A stretch of 64,000 nucleotides of DNA from assembly GCA_013397865.1 (NCBI GenBank), contig VZTI01001766.1:3488327-3552326 (forward strand). Direction: 5' to 3'. Source of the stretch: Struthidea cinerea (Eukaryota > Chordata > Aves > Passeriformes > Corcoracidae). The notes below the pieces were generated by a model that worked only from the letters and a program-made list of their open reading frames with translations, ran no database searches and was not told the DNA's origin. This document shows positions 39,179 to 50,400 of the stretch, piece after piece (within the stretch, counting starts at the first letter, position 1; each line of letters begins with the position of its first letter). The position numbers and the translations under genes are program-made.

Positions 39179-41606
39179 AAAATTATTCTTCTAAGCCAAA
39201 AAAGTATCAAGAAATAATGAAAGCTCTAACAACTAAGGGTTTAGGTCCTCAGACTAAACTGTCAGAGGAAGAAAATCTTTAGAAGGTCTATTAATATATG
39301 CACACTGAAGAATTGTTCCAACACAGCTTCATTATTTTGCATTATGTGGGTCTGAAATGTTTGTGAGACTAATCAGTGCTCATAATTAAAAGAAAAAACC
39401 ACAAATTTTTTGATGTGAAAAGGGACTTGCGTTACTTAGCTATCAAGTGCCTTAACAAGAAAAACAGAGAAAGTGAAAGGCTTATGCAGGATCTAAAGTC
39501 TACTGAAATATAAGAGCCACAGGCTTCCATTACATGAAAGAATTGTACTTCAAGTAATAGAAAGATGGAGAGAAATCCTGAACTCCCCAGCCAGAGCCAG
39601 AGAAACCTGAAGACAAAGCAGGATTTAGCTCAAATTCCCAAGCAAAAAGCTGGCAGCACAAAAGCAGAGAGCAATAAAGCACAGCTTGTAGAAGCTTTTA
39701 AGCCATTTAAAATAAAAGATGGATCTTCCATTTATTAGTTAGTCCTGATGAAGAAAGGCATCAGCTTTATACAGATCATGAGTTATAAATTCTTGATTCA
39801 TCTGGGGATTAAGTTTTACCAACCATACCCATGAAGAAAGATTTTTTGCTGAGTTACAGCAAAACATCACATACTGCTTACAGCAAACCAACAGCATTTC
39901 ACTCTCCTTGTAATGACATTATTCTCCAGTTCCCTTCTCCAAGTGAATGCTATTAATCGTTAAACACTTAAGGCACAAGCAGAAATAAAAATAAATGGCA
40001 TCTGTGAAAAAAAGTTAAATACTTAATTAGCACACCTTACCTGAAACTTTTAGCTCTTACTAAATAGAACAGACTTCAGAATACCAGTCTGATCCCAAAA
40101 ATATCAACAGAAAAAACCACTACTGAAATTGCTTCTTTATCCTGAGGACTTTATAGGCACAAGAACAGTTTAACAGCTATCGCCGTCTGAAGCATCTGTT
40201 CACTCATTTTTTAAATAGACAGACAAAATGCAGTTAGTTCCTCTGTGGATTTCTACTCCTCCTGGGATGTCCAGCACCAGGACTGCTCAATTTACACTAC
40301 GGGATTCATGCAGCAACATCCAGCAGGGGAATTCAACTCACCAAATATAAGCATCTACAAAGAAGCTATTGACACAGCAGCCAGTCATATGAGCTTCCAT
40401 GTTATAGATGGAGAGAAATGGGCTCTTACAGTGCACATTTCATCATACAGAGCTTAAACCAAGTAACCAAGTTGGAGATGTCCATACCACAGGGGTCAAA
40501 AGTCAATTAAAATTAATTTCACCTTGAGGCTGTAGGCAGGTGTGCTCTTCCACATCTGCCTGTGCAGCTGAAGATGGAATTGCAGTGACTTGTCCATCCT
40601 GACAGGGAAGGTACCTCCTCCACCTGCCTGCCAGCAAAACAGGCTGTGAAAGCAGCCCCCTGCCATCTACCCTCCTCCCACTCATGCAGTCCTCTGATCA
40701 AAGCCATATGGGCACTTTGCATCACTCTTGACTACTGGGTTATGCTAAACAAGTTGATTTTACCTGACATAGATTGGGCAGTGCTTGCATGATCCCTTTT
40801 CCTTTCTCAGCTAAGCTGCACTGGGCTCCTACAGTGACAAATAATTGTTATCAATATATTAAGTAGCACAGCTGCTGGCCAAAGGAATGTGTATTTATAG
40901 CCTAAGCAGGCTTTGGTACACTATTTAGACAAGACTGAGGAATTCAGGCATTCCTCAAAGTGGTGTATTATTGTTGTAACAGAGGGATGAGTCTTCTCTT
41001 TAGAATCAGACCCATTAAATCAGATACTCTTTCAAGCTTACAATTCAGTAACTTCAAGGCATAAAATCCCATTCTAGTATAGCAAGGGCTCCTTTACTGG
41101 TCTGATTTCGACTTACTGCAATCACAGAAATTTGCACAGTTCCTGTTCTGAGATCCACATGCACATTTAAAAAATACCCATACCCAGACCTGATCCTCAA
41201 GCAGATCCATAATTAATTTTCACCTTCTCCTAGTCTCCTGTGTATAGTTACCCAGTGTCTTCTGTGAATAGGAATGTTTAAAAGCCATTTGAGGAAGAAA
41301 TGGAAGTTCCTGATATATATATAGCTGGATTCTGCCATTCATGTTACCTTCCTTCCCATGCTCTTTTTCTTCAAAATTTTAATTATATCTTCAGCATAAT
41401 GAAACAGCTGAAAAGGGTGGAGGAGTCAAGACTCTCATGTACTCTTCAACACTTTGGTCCTTGAAGAGCAAAGGAAGCAGTGGCTGCACACAGAACAAAA
41501 ACTCCCTGCAGTGCTTAGGGGGGTTCCACTGTGCAGGAGCTGCTTATGACTGACCCCAAGAGTCATTGGGCAGCACCCACCCCAAAGGACTCTGACCAAA
41601 GCTATC

Positions 41607-41612
41607 TTTATT
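41607..41612 (-). terminator. MPV17L: Candidate poly(A) signal of MPV17L
   Basis: AATAAA on the minus strand, about 615 bases beyond the MPV17L stop. A nearer variant, ATTAAA, is at 41867-41872, about 355 bases beyond the stop. Sequence alone cannot show which is used. Confidence 0.3.
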
Positions 41613-42224
41613 CTCCCAGCTAAGATAAAACATGTACAAATATAGTTCAGGTTTGTGTATTCTATGAAATAATTCACTTGCTATATAAATCTTCATGTAG
41701 AATAAAACAAGTTGGCCCCGTAGACAAGTGGGCTCTACAAACACAGCACTTTCGTTTCCTCAGTGAAACAGATTCAATGCCACTTTTTAGATACGGAATC
41801 CATTAAATTTTGTTCTGCAAGTAATCTTGCATTAATAACAATTTTGTCAAGTCAGACAACCAATGATTTAATGTTCTGTTCTCCTTTTTCTAGCAATTAC
41901 AAGTTGCTTGAAAATTAAATTACGGTTAATATTTCTCCCCAGTGAGGCAGTCTGACATGATGTGCAAATGCTTACATTGCCCTGTAAGTCAGTTGTTCTC
42001 AGATGAGACGGGCTGACAGCATGAAAATAATTAGATGTCAATATACAACTGGCCTCTTTTATGAAAAATAAACAGGCACAAAGACAAACTGTTCCACTGC
42101 TTATACTAACCACCAAATGTTGAGATAACTGCTTATTTTAAACACAACAGTGAGGCTGCAGTGTGATTTACTGACTTTCACAAACCCAGTTTAGCAATTT
42201 AAAATGTGTGCAGAACTAAAGTTC

Positions 42225-42404
42225 TTATATTTCTGATGATTCTTCATCTGCATTGACCTTCTCTCCTTGGAGCCACATAAATGCTGACTTTGCTGTGCCA
42301 TCTCCACTCTGCTGGGAAAAGCAAATGAAGGTAGCCCAGACAAAGCCACAGAGCCCAGAGTAAGCTGTTCGCAGGTGAATTGGGATCAAAATGAAGTTTG
42401 ACAG
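42225..42404 (-). CDS. MPV17L: MPV17L coding exon 4 with stop
   Basis: 180 bases from acceptor ccaacacag to a TAA at 42227-42225. It encodes LSNFILIPIHLRTAYSGLCG, FVWATFICFSQQSGDGTAKS and a polar C-terminus ending ADEESSEI. The NF after the junction completes the family signature. The preceding intron is only 153 bases. Confidence 0.95.
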   Translation of the reverse strand: MSNFILIPIHLRTAYSGLCGFVWATFICFSQQSGDGTAKSAFMWLQGEKVNADEESSEI

Positions 42405-45400
42405 CTGTGTTGGAAGGAGAGAGAGCTTAGTTAGTGCTCAAGGCATTGTTACACACCCAGCAACTCCACTGCTTCTCCTGGGGTCAGACACTGTGTGGCT
42501 GCACAGGACCAGGTTTTATGGCACAGAAAAGCTCATGGAGTTACCCTGAGAACTCACCTGCACAAAAGGCCAGTACATCAGTCCTGTCTGAAAGGAAAAC
42601 GAATCATTTGTTATTCTTACAGATTTCAACCACCAAGATTCATTTTTTCCACATTTAGTGATGACTGAAACATATTTGAGTAAAGTTAATGAAAGCTGTT
42701 CAATTACAAATGGAGTTGCTTAACCTAGAGGTTGCCATATTAAACTTCTAATCATCTTCATGAGCCTCTATGCTCTGAGTTTTTCAAACACATTATTCTA
42801 ACTAATTTTAAATACAAAACCCTAAGCACAGTTAAGTCTTCACAGACATCTCACACCAGACACAATAAGCGCGTTTACCAGATGGGTGAACAAATGTTTA
42901 AACATGTGAAGATTTGTTTCAGTCATTAATGAAAAATACCACTGAACACTATTTATATTTTCACACTTGCAATGCTCCTTCTACTTACTCATACACGTAA
43001 GGCATATTTAGAAAAATCAATGGATAATTTACTCATAGAACATAAGGCCGATAGAAAGCTTGTATTTTGATAGGCTATAGTGGGCACTGCTTTTAGAATC
43101 ATCTTAGGATGATAGGAATAAAAATAGGAATAAAAAGAATCCTTTTCCGTCCTATCTTTATTGTTCTACAGTATGAAAAGAAATTCACATTGCAATCACA
43201 TTTTCTCCTTCTATTACTTTTTTTTCCTGCTAATCCATCATTTTTCTTGCATCTGAGAAACCTTTAATGTTCTCAGCTTGCTGAGCTCTGAGGTGCATGG
43301 ATAATTTTGTCTTGTGTATGCAGAAATGCAAATCAAAGCCAGTTGTTTATAGCAAAGTCTTCTTAAAACAAGGGGTTGTGTTTCTGAAAGTGAGAAGATT
43401 GTCACTGAAAAGTACAGGCTAAAAATGATTCTCAAAGAAGGTGTCTCTGTAATTAATGATTTTAATAGGTGTGCATGTGTTTCCAATAGTATCACTAACT
43501 AAACACCGTGTGTGGGTAGCTCTTAAGACAAAAGGTAAAAAACCCCTGAATCATTGTTGAATTGTAGGGCTGTCAGTCAAACGGAGCTGGGTGCAAATGT
43601 TATGTATATAAACACTGTACATTTTTTAAATGGCATAATTTCACCCATCTGGCAGCACTGCCCAACCCAAACTGCCTTTACTTCACGTGACTGCTGGTAC
43701 GTAAAGCTTCCTACACATAATCAAATAATGGAGTGAAAGAAAGAAAGAGTTAAAAAAGAGTGTTGGAGGAAGGAATATTTCAAATATTTTATCCTTTTTT
43801 TTTTTGCTTAGCTGTGAGATAAGCAAATTGCTTGCCTCACCTTATATGTATTCCAAAATTTCTTTTTACAGTCTGAAAAGATGTCCTCTTTCCTCTGAAG
43901 GATGCTCATACCTAGTGGTAAAATATTTACAATAATCAGAAAAAATGCAAACAATTAAATGCTCACATTTTTCAATGACATCCCAGACCCTTCTCAAAAT
44001 ATATTGTAATATCTTTGGAAGAAAAGCTGATATTGTTACAAAAAATACCATTCTGACTACCTAATAGTGCTACATCAAATCTCCTCATCTGTTGACTTGA
44101 CTCCTAGTGCTGACACCAGAGATCAGCTGGGATATACCGGGTGTAGAGGTGGTGTAGCATCTCTTTCTCTGCCATACCAGGCACCAGTGGTGTGGGGGTG
44201 GAACAGAGAGGATGAAAGCACCTTTTACACCCATGAGAGAGAGAATAAGGCATTTTCCATATAAGCAGAGGCTCCTTAGTCTGACTCTGGGATTTTTCTA
44301 GGTATTCCCATGCCCTGAGGTTATCAGTATCTCTCAATGGATACATTATTTTACTGGTACCCAATTTAGGGACTTCTACTATCCCTTCTGTTGTCCTTCA
44401 GATCCTTCTGGTCCTTGGGCAATTCTCAGCTTCAGTTGTGACATAGTTAAGATTTTGAGAGGAATTATATGGTGTTTGACTTCTTTTTTTACTTCTCTTC
44501 AAAAACAAACTGAATGATTTCCCTGTTGGGGTCATAGAATACAGATCTCACAACACCAGGCAAAAGGAGGACCTATCTTGCTCTTCTTCCACATGAAGTT
44601 TAAATTAAAAGAGATCATTTAATTACATTAGTCTCACCTATTAATTTTCTTTTTCCCTCATGTTTATTTCTGAAATAGATACTAGACTTCTTCTTACTTG
44701 TTAGCTTTTGAGGTTAGCCATTAGTAGCATGCTGTATTTCTATAGACTCTCACAGCAGAAGCTGGTTCACTGAACTATGGCATTTCCTGACATTTACAGC
44801 TGTGTTTTGGAAAATGAGACAGCTGATGCTGAGAACTGAGCAGAACAATTCAAACAGACATGGATGCTACAATCCTTGAAGGTGCTTTGAATTCTTTGTT
44901 GCTAATTAAAAGCTACGTGCCCAACCGAGCTCAGGGCAGGCCTCCTTTGGTCCAGCATCCCTCATGGAAAGCTCTGAAGTGCCACAGGCGGTTCAGCGCC
45001 CGCGGTACCCGCGGGCATCCTCGGGCGCTGCCGGGGTCTGCAGGGCCCCCCGGCCGCAGCCCCCGCTCCGAACGCCCGGGCAGCGGCGTTTTGGGGTGCC
45101 GGAGCCGTGCCGGGCGGGCAGGGGGTACCCACCCACCCCGGCCTCCTTGGGGTGCCGAGTCCCGCTGCCGGTGCGCGCCCTCCGAGCCAGGCGCGGGTCG
45201 CGATGCGGTGCCGCTGCCGGTGCGGGGCTCTGCGATGGAGCCCCCGGCACTCACCCGTGTAGAAGGCGAGGACGGCGACGGGCGCGCCCAGGAGCTGATC
45301 GCAGAGCACCTTGCCCAGCACGGCGGGCGGGCGGCGGCCGGGCAGCGCCCGCTCCAGCGCCCGCAGCCACACGTAGCTGAAGTTGCCGTGGAAGGCCAGG

Positions 45401-45555
45401 GCCACGAGCGCCACGCGCCGCGTCTGCGCCCAGTCGGGCGGCTGTCCCCGCAGCAGCTGCTGCGCCGCGTCCCCCGCCGCGAACAGCCCCCCGTAGAGCA
45501 GCACGTTGCAAAGCCAGGGGAAGCGCCGCACCCCGCGCAGCAGCGCCGCGGCCAT
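42225..45555 (-). CDS. MPV17L: MPV17L, Mpv17/PMP22-family membrane protein (complete, 4 exons)
   Basis: Join 45555-45255, 43911-43841, 42587-42558, 42404-42225; 582 bases, 193 residues (human is 196 as I recall). Exon 1 begins MAAALLRGVRRFPWLCNVLL and contains FHGNFSYVWLRALERALPG and KVLCDQLLGAPVAVLAFYTG, close to human MPV17L. Exons 2-4 give MSILQ...KKFWNTYK, TGLMYWPFVQ and LSNFILIPIHLRTAYSGLCG...WATFICFSQQSGDGTAKSAF. The family signature WPxxQxxNF is intact across the exon 3/4 junction. About four hydrophobic segments are visible, near residues 14-36, 48-70, 82-104 and 130-165. The family sits in peroxisomal or inner mitochondrial membranes and is linked to reactive-oxygen handling; no enzyme activity is visible. 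All introns are GT-AG with compatible phases (1, 0, 0). It is divergent from PDXDC1. The 5' frame stays open upstream of the chosen ATG. Confidence 0.96.
42558..42587 (-). CDS. MPV17L: MPV17L coding exon 3 (30-base microexon)
   Basis: Exactly ten codons, TGLMYWPFVQ, between the acceptor ttttcctttcag and the donor gtgagtt. It carries the WP and Q of the Mpv17/PMP22 signature. Both junctions are phase 0, so skipping would keep the frame but remove the signature. Confidence 0.95.
42588..45254 (-). other. MPV17L: MPV17L introns 1 and 2
   Basis: Intron 1 (43912-45254, 1.3 kb) and intron 2 (42588-43840, 1.25 kb), interrupted by exon 2 at 43841-43911. Both are AT-rich except for the GC-rich first 300 bases of intron 1, which belong to the promoter CpG island. 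I see no other feature in them. Confidence 0.8.
43841..43911 (-). CDS. MPV17L: MPV17L coding exon 2
   Basis: 71 bases, acceptor ccactag|GT, donor TATAAG|GTGAGGC. The first two bases complete the Gly codon from exon 1, then MSILQRKEDIFSDCKKKFWN and TYK follow, matching the human MSILQGKDDIFLDLKQKFWN region. The acceptor polypyrimidine tract is weak. Confidence 0.95.
45255..45555 (-). CDS. MPV17L: MPV17L coding exon 1
   Basis: 100 codons plus one base; the donor is ACACGG|GTGAGTG with GT at 45254-45253. The start (CAT at 45553-45555 on the plus strand) is chosen because it matches the family N-terminus and length. An in-frame ATG at 45702 would add 49 low-complexity residues. It encodes the first hydrophobic segment (residues PWLCNVLLYGGLFAAGDAAQ), the arginine pair QTRRVAL and the third segment ending FYTG. 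Confidence 0.95.
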
Positions 45556-45620
45556 CGCCCGCCGCCGCTTCCGCCTCTTCTTCCTCCTCCTTCTCCTTCT
45601 CCTCCTTCCCACGGGCCCGC

Positions 45621-45646
45621 CCGCCGCCGCCGCCGCCGCCGCCGCC
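45621..45646. repeat. CCG/GGC trinucleotide repeat in MPV17L 5' region
   Basis: (CCG)8 plus CC on the plus strand, reading as GGC/GCG on the MPV17L sense strand 66-91 bases upstream of its start codon. In the frame of the MPV17L start it reads as alanine codons. Confidence 0.95.
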
Positions 45647-45720
45647 TCGCCATCCCCGCGGCCCTGGAGCGCTCCCTCTGCCAGGAAGAGCCGGCTCCCC
45701 ACGCCGGGCTCCGGTGGGTG

Positions 45721-46660
45721 ATGGATGACCCGCGGATTATGGCAGGGCAGCTGGGCGTCAGTTCGTGGACTCGCCTCTATAGCGCCTGTGCATTCACCCC
45801 GAAGGTGTCAGTGACTATGTCGCTAGGGGTTTGGTCTAAGTAGCACCATGGGGTCACTGTGCATTAGTGCTGCAGCTATTGAGAGACAAGTGAAAACTAG
45901 GCACGGTTTCCTTATTATCTTTTTAAAATTATCTCGTTTCCTGCTTACATGAGTAGGTTATGACTTTCTCTTTTCAATTTTGCCCTTGTTTTGCAGACTG
46001 AGCAGGGCCGATGCACATCTGCTGAGCAGCAGCGGCCCGTGAGGTTCCTCTGCTTTGCCCTCTGCTGCTGAGAACTTGAGGAGAAAGCCATAAGCGATGT
46101 GAGGTTATTGAAGAGACTCGTGTACACAGCTTTGTACACGCAGAACCAGTGCCACAAAGCGGACTCGTAGCCCACCTAGTGAGGTGACACCGAGGGTGGC
46201 TGTGTCCTGCAAGACAGCCCCTCTGGCCACGGAAGAAAAGGAGCGCATCCGGGAGCGCCAGGAGCTTCCCCTTGCTCCTGGCAATGGGCTCAGGCTTGAC
46301 TGAGGGAACCATCTCCAGGCAGGAAGCGGTAGTTCGCTCTGTGACCTGGATTAATGCCTTTGAAACGATCATGAATTCTTCCGTGAACAACTATAAATAG
46401 GCATGGACGGCTTGTAGATTTAAGTAAATTTTAATAAGAGTGTAGAGCGCGCTGCCCAGTGCTTGGCGGACACGCTGTGTCAGGGCCCAGGGACTGCTCT
46501 TTCCAGCTCCTCATCCCAACACATCCCTGCGCAAAACAACGCCATCTGCAAGTGGTGCTATTAAATAACAACAATGGTACTAACAGGAAGAGGGATATGT
46601 ACCGAAAAGTAATTGCGGTTTGGAAGAACAGAAATAAAGCTCAGAAAAAGCCCAGGTTTG
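45721..46660. other. Spacer between the MPV17L and PDXDC1 CpG islands
   Basis: About 0.9 kb of moderate GC between two GC-rich blocks. Short ORFs on both strands are not recognised. With the flanking islands it forms the divergent intergenic interval of MPV17L and PDXDC1. Confidence 0.6.
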
Positions 46661-47490
46661 GCCCTCCGGGGACTGCTTGTCGGACGAGAACCTTAGGGGA
46701 GGTGCGTGCTCTCCGCCAAGGTCGTGAAGCGTTCCGGCGCGGGAACCGTGCGCGGAGGAAAGGCTTTGGTGCCCCCGTGGACGACAGTGGGGTGACAACC
46801 GAGAGATTCGCGAAGGCTGGAGCCACGCAGAGCCCTCCCGGGGGCCGGCCTGCCACGATCCACCGCCGCGGGTACTCGAACCCGCGTACCGCTCTCGCCT
46901 AGCAGCTCCGCTCCGGAACGGCCGCCCGGGCCGCACTCCCTACGCATGCGCCGGTATCTGTGCAGCACCGACCGGGCTTCTCGCCGGGACTGTTTCACCA
47001 GCCGGCGCGGGGGGGAGCGGCCTCAGGCGGTACGCGCAGCGAAGGACCGGCTCCGGCCCNNNNNNNNNNNNNNNNNNNNNNNNNNNNNNNNNNNNNNNNN
47101 NNNNNNNNNNNNNNNNNNNNNNNNNNNNNNNNNNNNNNNNNNNNNNNNNNNNNNNNNNNNNNNNNNNNNNNNNNNNNNNNNNNNNNNNNNNNNNNNNNNN
47201 NNNNNNNNNNNNNNNNNNNNNNNNNNNNNNNNNNNNNNNNNNNNNNNNNNNNNNNNNNNNNNNNNNNNNNNNNNNNNNNNNNNNNNNNNNNNNNNNNNNN
47301 NNNNNNNNNNNNNNNNGCGGTGGAGCCGGGGCCGCGGGGAGGGACGCGGGCCGGCGGCGGTCGGGGTTCCGGGCACGGCGCTGCCCCTGGGGCTGAGGCG
47401 GCTTTGCCTCCCGGAGCTTTGGGGCACCAGTGAATCCCGCGGGCGTGTCCCCCTCGGCCTCCGCAGCCGCCGGTGTGACCGGCATCCGTG
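46660..47490 (+). promoter_or_regulatory. PDXDC1: CpG island, presumed PDXDC1 promoter (contains N gap)
   Basis: GC-rich block interrupted by Ns at 47060-47316. It is the only CpG island upstream of PDXDC1 exon 2 (5.6 kb away) and in the right orientation to hold its promoter and first exon. No sequence like the expected MDASLE N-terminus is visible on either side of the gap, so exon 1 probably lies within it (inference). Confidence 0.65.
47060..47316. other. Assembly gap (N run, 257 bases)
   Basis: Unknown bases inside a CpG island; typical GC-rich dropout. Frames reported across it on either strand are meaningless. It probably hides PDXDC1 coding exon 1. Confidence 0.98.
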
Positions 47491-50400
47491 TCCCGGATCT
47501 GGAACGAGGCAGGATAACTATAAGGAAATGCTTTAGGAACGGGTTTTTTTGTTTTGTTAAAAAGAAAAAGATGGAGCTTATTCCCTGTGAGCGTTAGCCT
47601 TCAGCAGGACAGGAGAGAAAATGTTACTAAATAAATTGTTATTTTACCCATTTCTTTAAATTGAAATGGAGGCGTTTGCTGCCCTGTGCCTTGCTGCCTT
47701 GGGCGTTTCTGCCCAATGCACTGTACAAAGCAAATATTGGCTCTGTAATGCCGAGAGTGCCGGACAGAGCCTGTTTTCCTCTGTCACAGTGAGTCGGTCT
47801 CACTCGGCAGTGGCTGCTCCGCACCTGTGCTGGGGCCGGCACCTGCCCGAGGGTCCTGCCCCTGCCGGAGCTTGTCCCCGTCGCTCTGTTGCTGTAGGGA
47901 CAGTGTGCCTCTGGAATAACGAGTACTTTGTGTGCTGAAGGCTTTGAATCTGCACGCCCCTCCTTGCGTCATTTACTATACGCAGCATGCTCGGTTTTAT
48001 GTGATCTTTGGGATGGTCCAGAGAAATTTGAACGGGATGTGCTCCAGTAAGATGGCTGGGAAATTCAGGAAGTATCCTTCTGACGTGGCTAATGGGTTGG
48101 TGGCAAAAAAGTTTGATATATTACAAGCTTCACGAAGAATACACTGTTACAGAGTATTTGTTAGTGTTTAAAAGCTTAGGTTCTTTATTTGTGCTGACAG
48201 AAGTGAGTCCTGCTTGTTATGAAAAGTTTTAGTTATTTAAGTAAAACTTTGCTGGAATAGCTTGGAGTGAGCTCTCTATGAACTGGACTGAAAGAGAACA
48301 ATAGTATGATACGTGGTTATTTAAAGAAGGTGCATTAGTACAGAGCAAGTGTAGTACTGACCAAGTTCTTAGAAGATTTTCTTGACTAGTTTGTCATAAA
48401 AAGCAATAAGCACACTGTGAGAATGAAATACCTTTAAGAAGTCCATGTTTTGATTATTCTTGGTGTAAGAAATAGTCTATAATGGTCTGCAAAAACTTGC
48501 ATGTCTGATTTTTCCATATACGCAGATTGATACATGTCAAGAATTATCATTTGTTTTACTTTGTCTCTTGTTTATCATTTTTTCCATGTGTGTGATAAAA
48601 ACTGTAGTTCTCTGTATAATAAAATGCCATAATACAATTATGGTCTGCTAGATATTTAGCAGTAAGTGCCCTCCTGGAATAGTCTTTGGTTAAGATTGTG
48701 GTAAATCTGCACAATTTGCATTTTACTTAGTCTTGAGCATGACATGTCAGAAGTCTTCTCCCCAAATATATTTGAAATTCCTCCAATCTGGGATATATTT
48801 CTTTGCAGAGAATGTCTGTTCACTTATCTTATGCTTATTTAAGCATTGTGATAATAGATCTGAGACTGTCTTTTATTTGAACCGTGGATTCTCTCCTTGC
48901 CATGCATTTATACATGTAGCTTATCAGGATGCCAGCGATAAGTACATTTTAACTTGTAGTAACATTTGTTACAACTTTGTATTTTTCATAACCATTTTGG
49001 TACAATCACCTGATGAGCTGTAATGCAGTGACATTGAGTGACTGCTGTCATTAGGGTCTTGCAAATGGAAAAAGATTTTTTTTTTTTTTTAGCAGATGAG
49101 AAACTTCCTGAGAATTGAAAACATTGCACAGTAGGACTGCAAGAAAAACCATTGTAGAGTCTGACACACAGATGTGCACACCAAAAATCTCTTGGCTTGA
49201 TTTTGCAAATTAACTTTGTTTCAGCAGATTTTTTTTGCATTATTTTTATTGTATTAATATTGTGTGTCATAAGTGATATAATTGCAGTTAATTTTACCTG
49301 AAATTCAGAAAACTTTTGTTGGGCTGAACTTATTTAAATAATTCTGGAAGCCTGTGTTAGATTTCAGAAGTTTGCCTTAACAGAACTATTCTATTTTTTT
49401 TTCCCCCCCATTTAGATTTTGATAGAAGTGACCAATCTTCTGAAGGATTTTAACATTTCAAGTTAGGTGACTTTGTCAATGGTAAAATAGTGTAAATTCT
49501 TTCCTTGTAACTTCTTGCTGTCTCTACAGCAGTATTTTCCCTAAACATGAAAAAAGCTGTTTTGGTTTCTTGCTCAGCCTGTGGTTCTTGTCTTTTGTTA
49601 CTGTGCTATTTACCACAACATCCTGGTAAGTTTACAGAAAACTCATGGCAGTAGAGCTGCATGCAGGTCCTGGTGCGTGTCAGGGGAATAATAAAGATTA
49701 AAAGAGCAAATACCTATAAGCAGAAACCTTGTGATGACACAGTGCCATTTTTATTCAAACCAAACAGTCATGAAGTGTCTGCTTTTTTTTGTTATCTTAA
49801 ACTCTTCTTACCCTGGAGAATAAACACAATATTCTTTTGGCTGAAGAATACTGATACTGTTTGAGATTAATTTACTGTTGAGAAGAGGTTTTGGGTTTTG
49901 AGGGTAAAATTTTCTTTTCAGGCAGTTACAATAATGTAGTGGGAAAATGAGCTCTCATGAAATAGGGAAAGAGCTACACCTGTGAGTTGCTTTGCACAAC
50001 ATTAGTTTACATAAACTGCTTAAAATTCATCCCTTTATTTCATTAGGAGTACAGTCTACAGACATGCAAAATCAATATTGTAAAACATTGGTATATGAAG
50101 CAATGTTCTCCCTTTTGAATTTGCAATTAATGTTCAGTCTTATCACAGTTGGAAAATGGCCCCTTATCCTCTCCCCAGTTGCCAAGTGACTCCAAGGTGT
50201 GACATCCTGCCTATAAAATCATAAAGAGTTCACAGTTCAAAGTGCTTAATAAAATAGTAACAGATTAGTTACAGAATAGGGAAGTGACTACTAATCAAAG
50301 CTATTGCAGGATAACCTTAGGGAGTTGGATTAACACATTTTGAAGGCAATGAATGATAAAAGACAAAGCAGGCTGAGGTATATCGGGGTCTTTGAGGGGC

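Larger units (their letters stand above)
32325..42224. other. Intergenic region between BMERB1 and MPV17L
   Basis: About 9.9 kb between the BMERB1 start and the MPV17L stop codon. Past the CpG island it is AT-rich with no recognisable exon. The longest frames are 143 codons at 33508-33939 and 137 codons at 34931-35344, both minus strand, without known motifs and within chance expectation. It holds a CR1 tail at about 39105-39178 and must include the MPV17L 3' UTR at its right end. Confidence 0.75.
44930..45720 (-). promoter_or_regulatory. MPV17L: CpG island at the MPV17L start
   Basis: CpG-dense block covering MPV17L exon 1, its 5' flank and the start of intron 1. It contains a CCG repeat at 45621-45646 and a pyrimidine-rich tract at about 45569-45610 directly upstream of the start codon on the minus strand. 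A 327-codon frame on the opposite strand (44860-45843) is a by-product of GC-rich antisense sequence. Confidence 0.8.

Noticed and set aside
44860..45843. A 327-codon plus-strand ORF
   Set aside because: Antisense shadow of MPV17L exon 1 and its GC-rich flank; composition is Arg/Pro/Gly-rich and no domain is recognised.
46846..46906. A tRNA-like B-box (GGTTCGAGTACC on the minus strand) with an inverted repeat
   Set aside because: The would-be T loop is one base too long, the A-box candidate is too close, and no acceptor stem or full cloverleaf can be formed.
46940..47536. Long ORFs on both strands across the 257-base N gap
   Set aside because: Unknown bases cannot hold stops in the translation, so the frames are artefacts.
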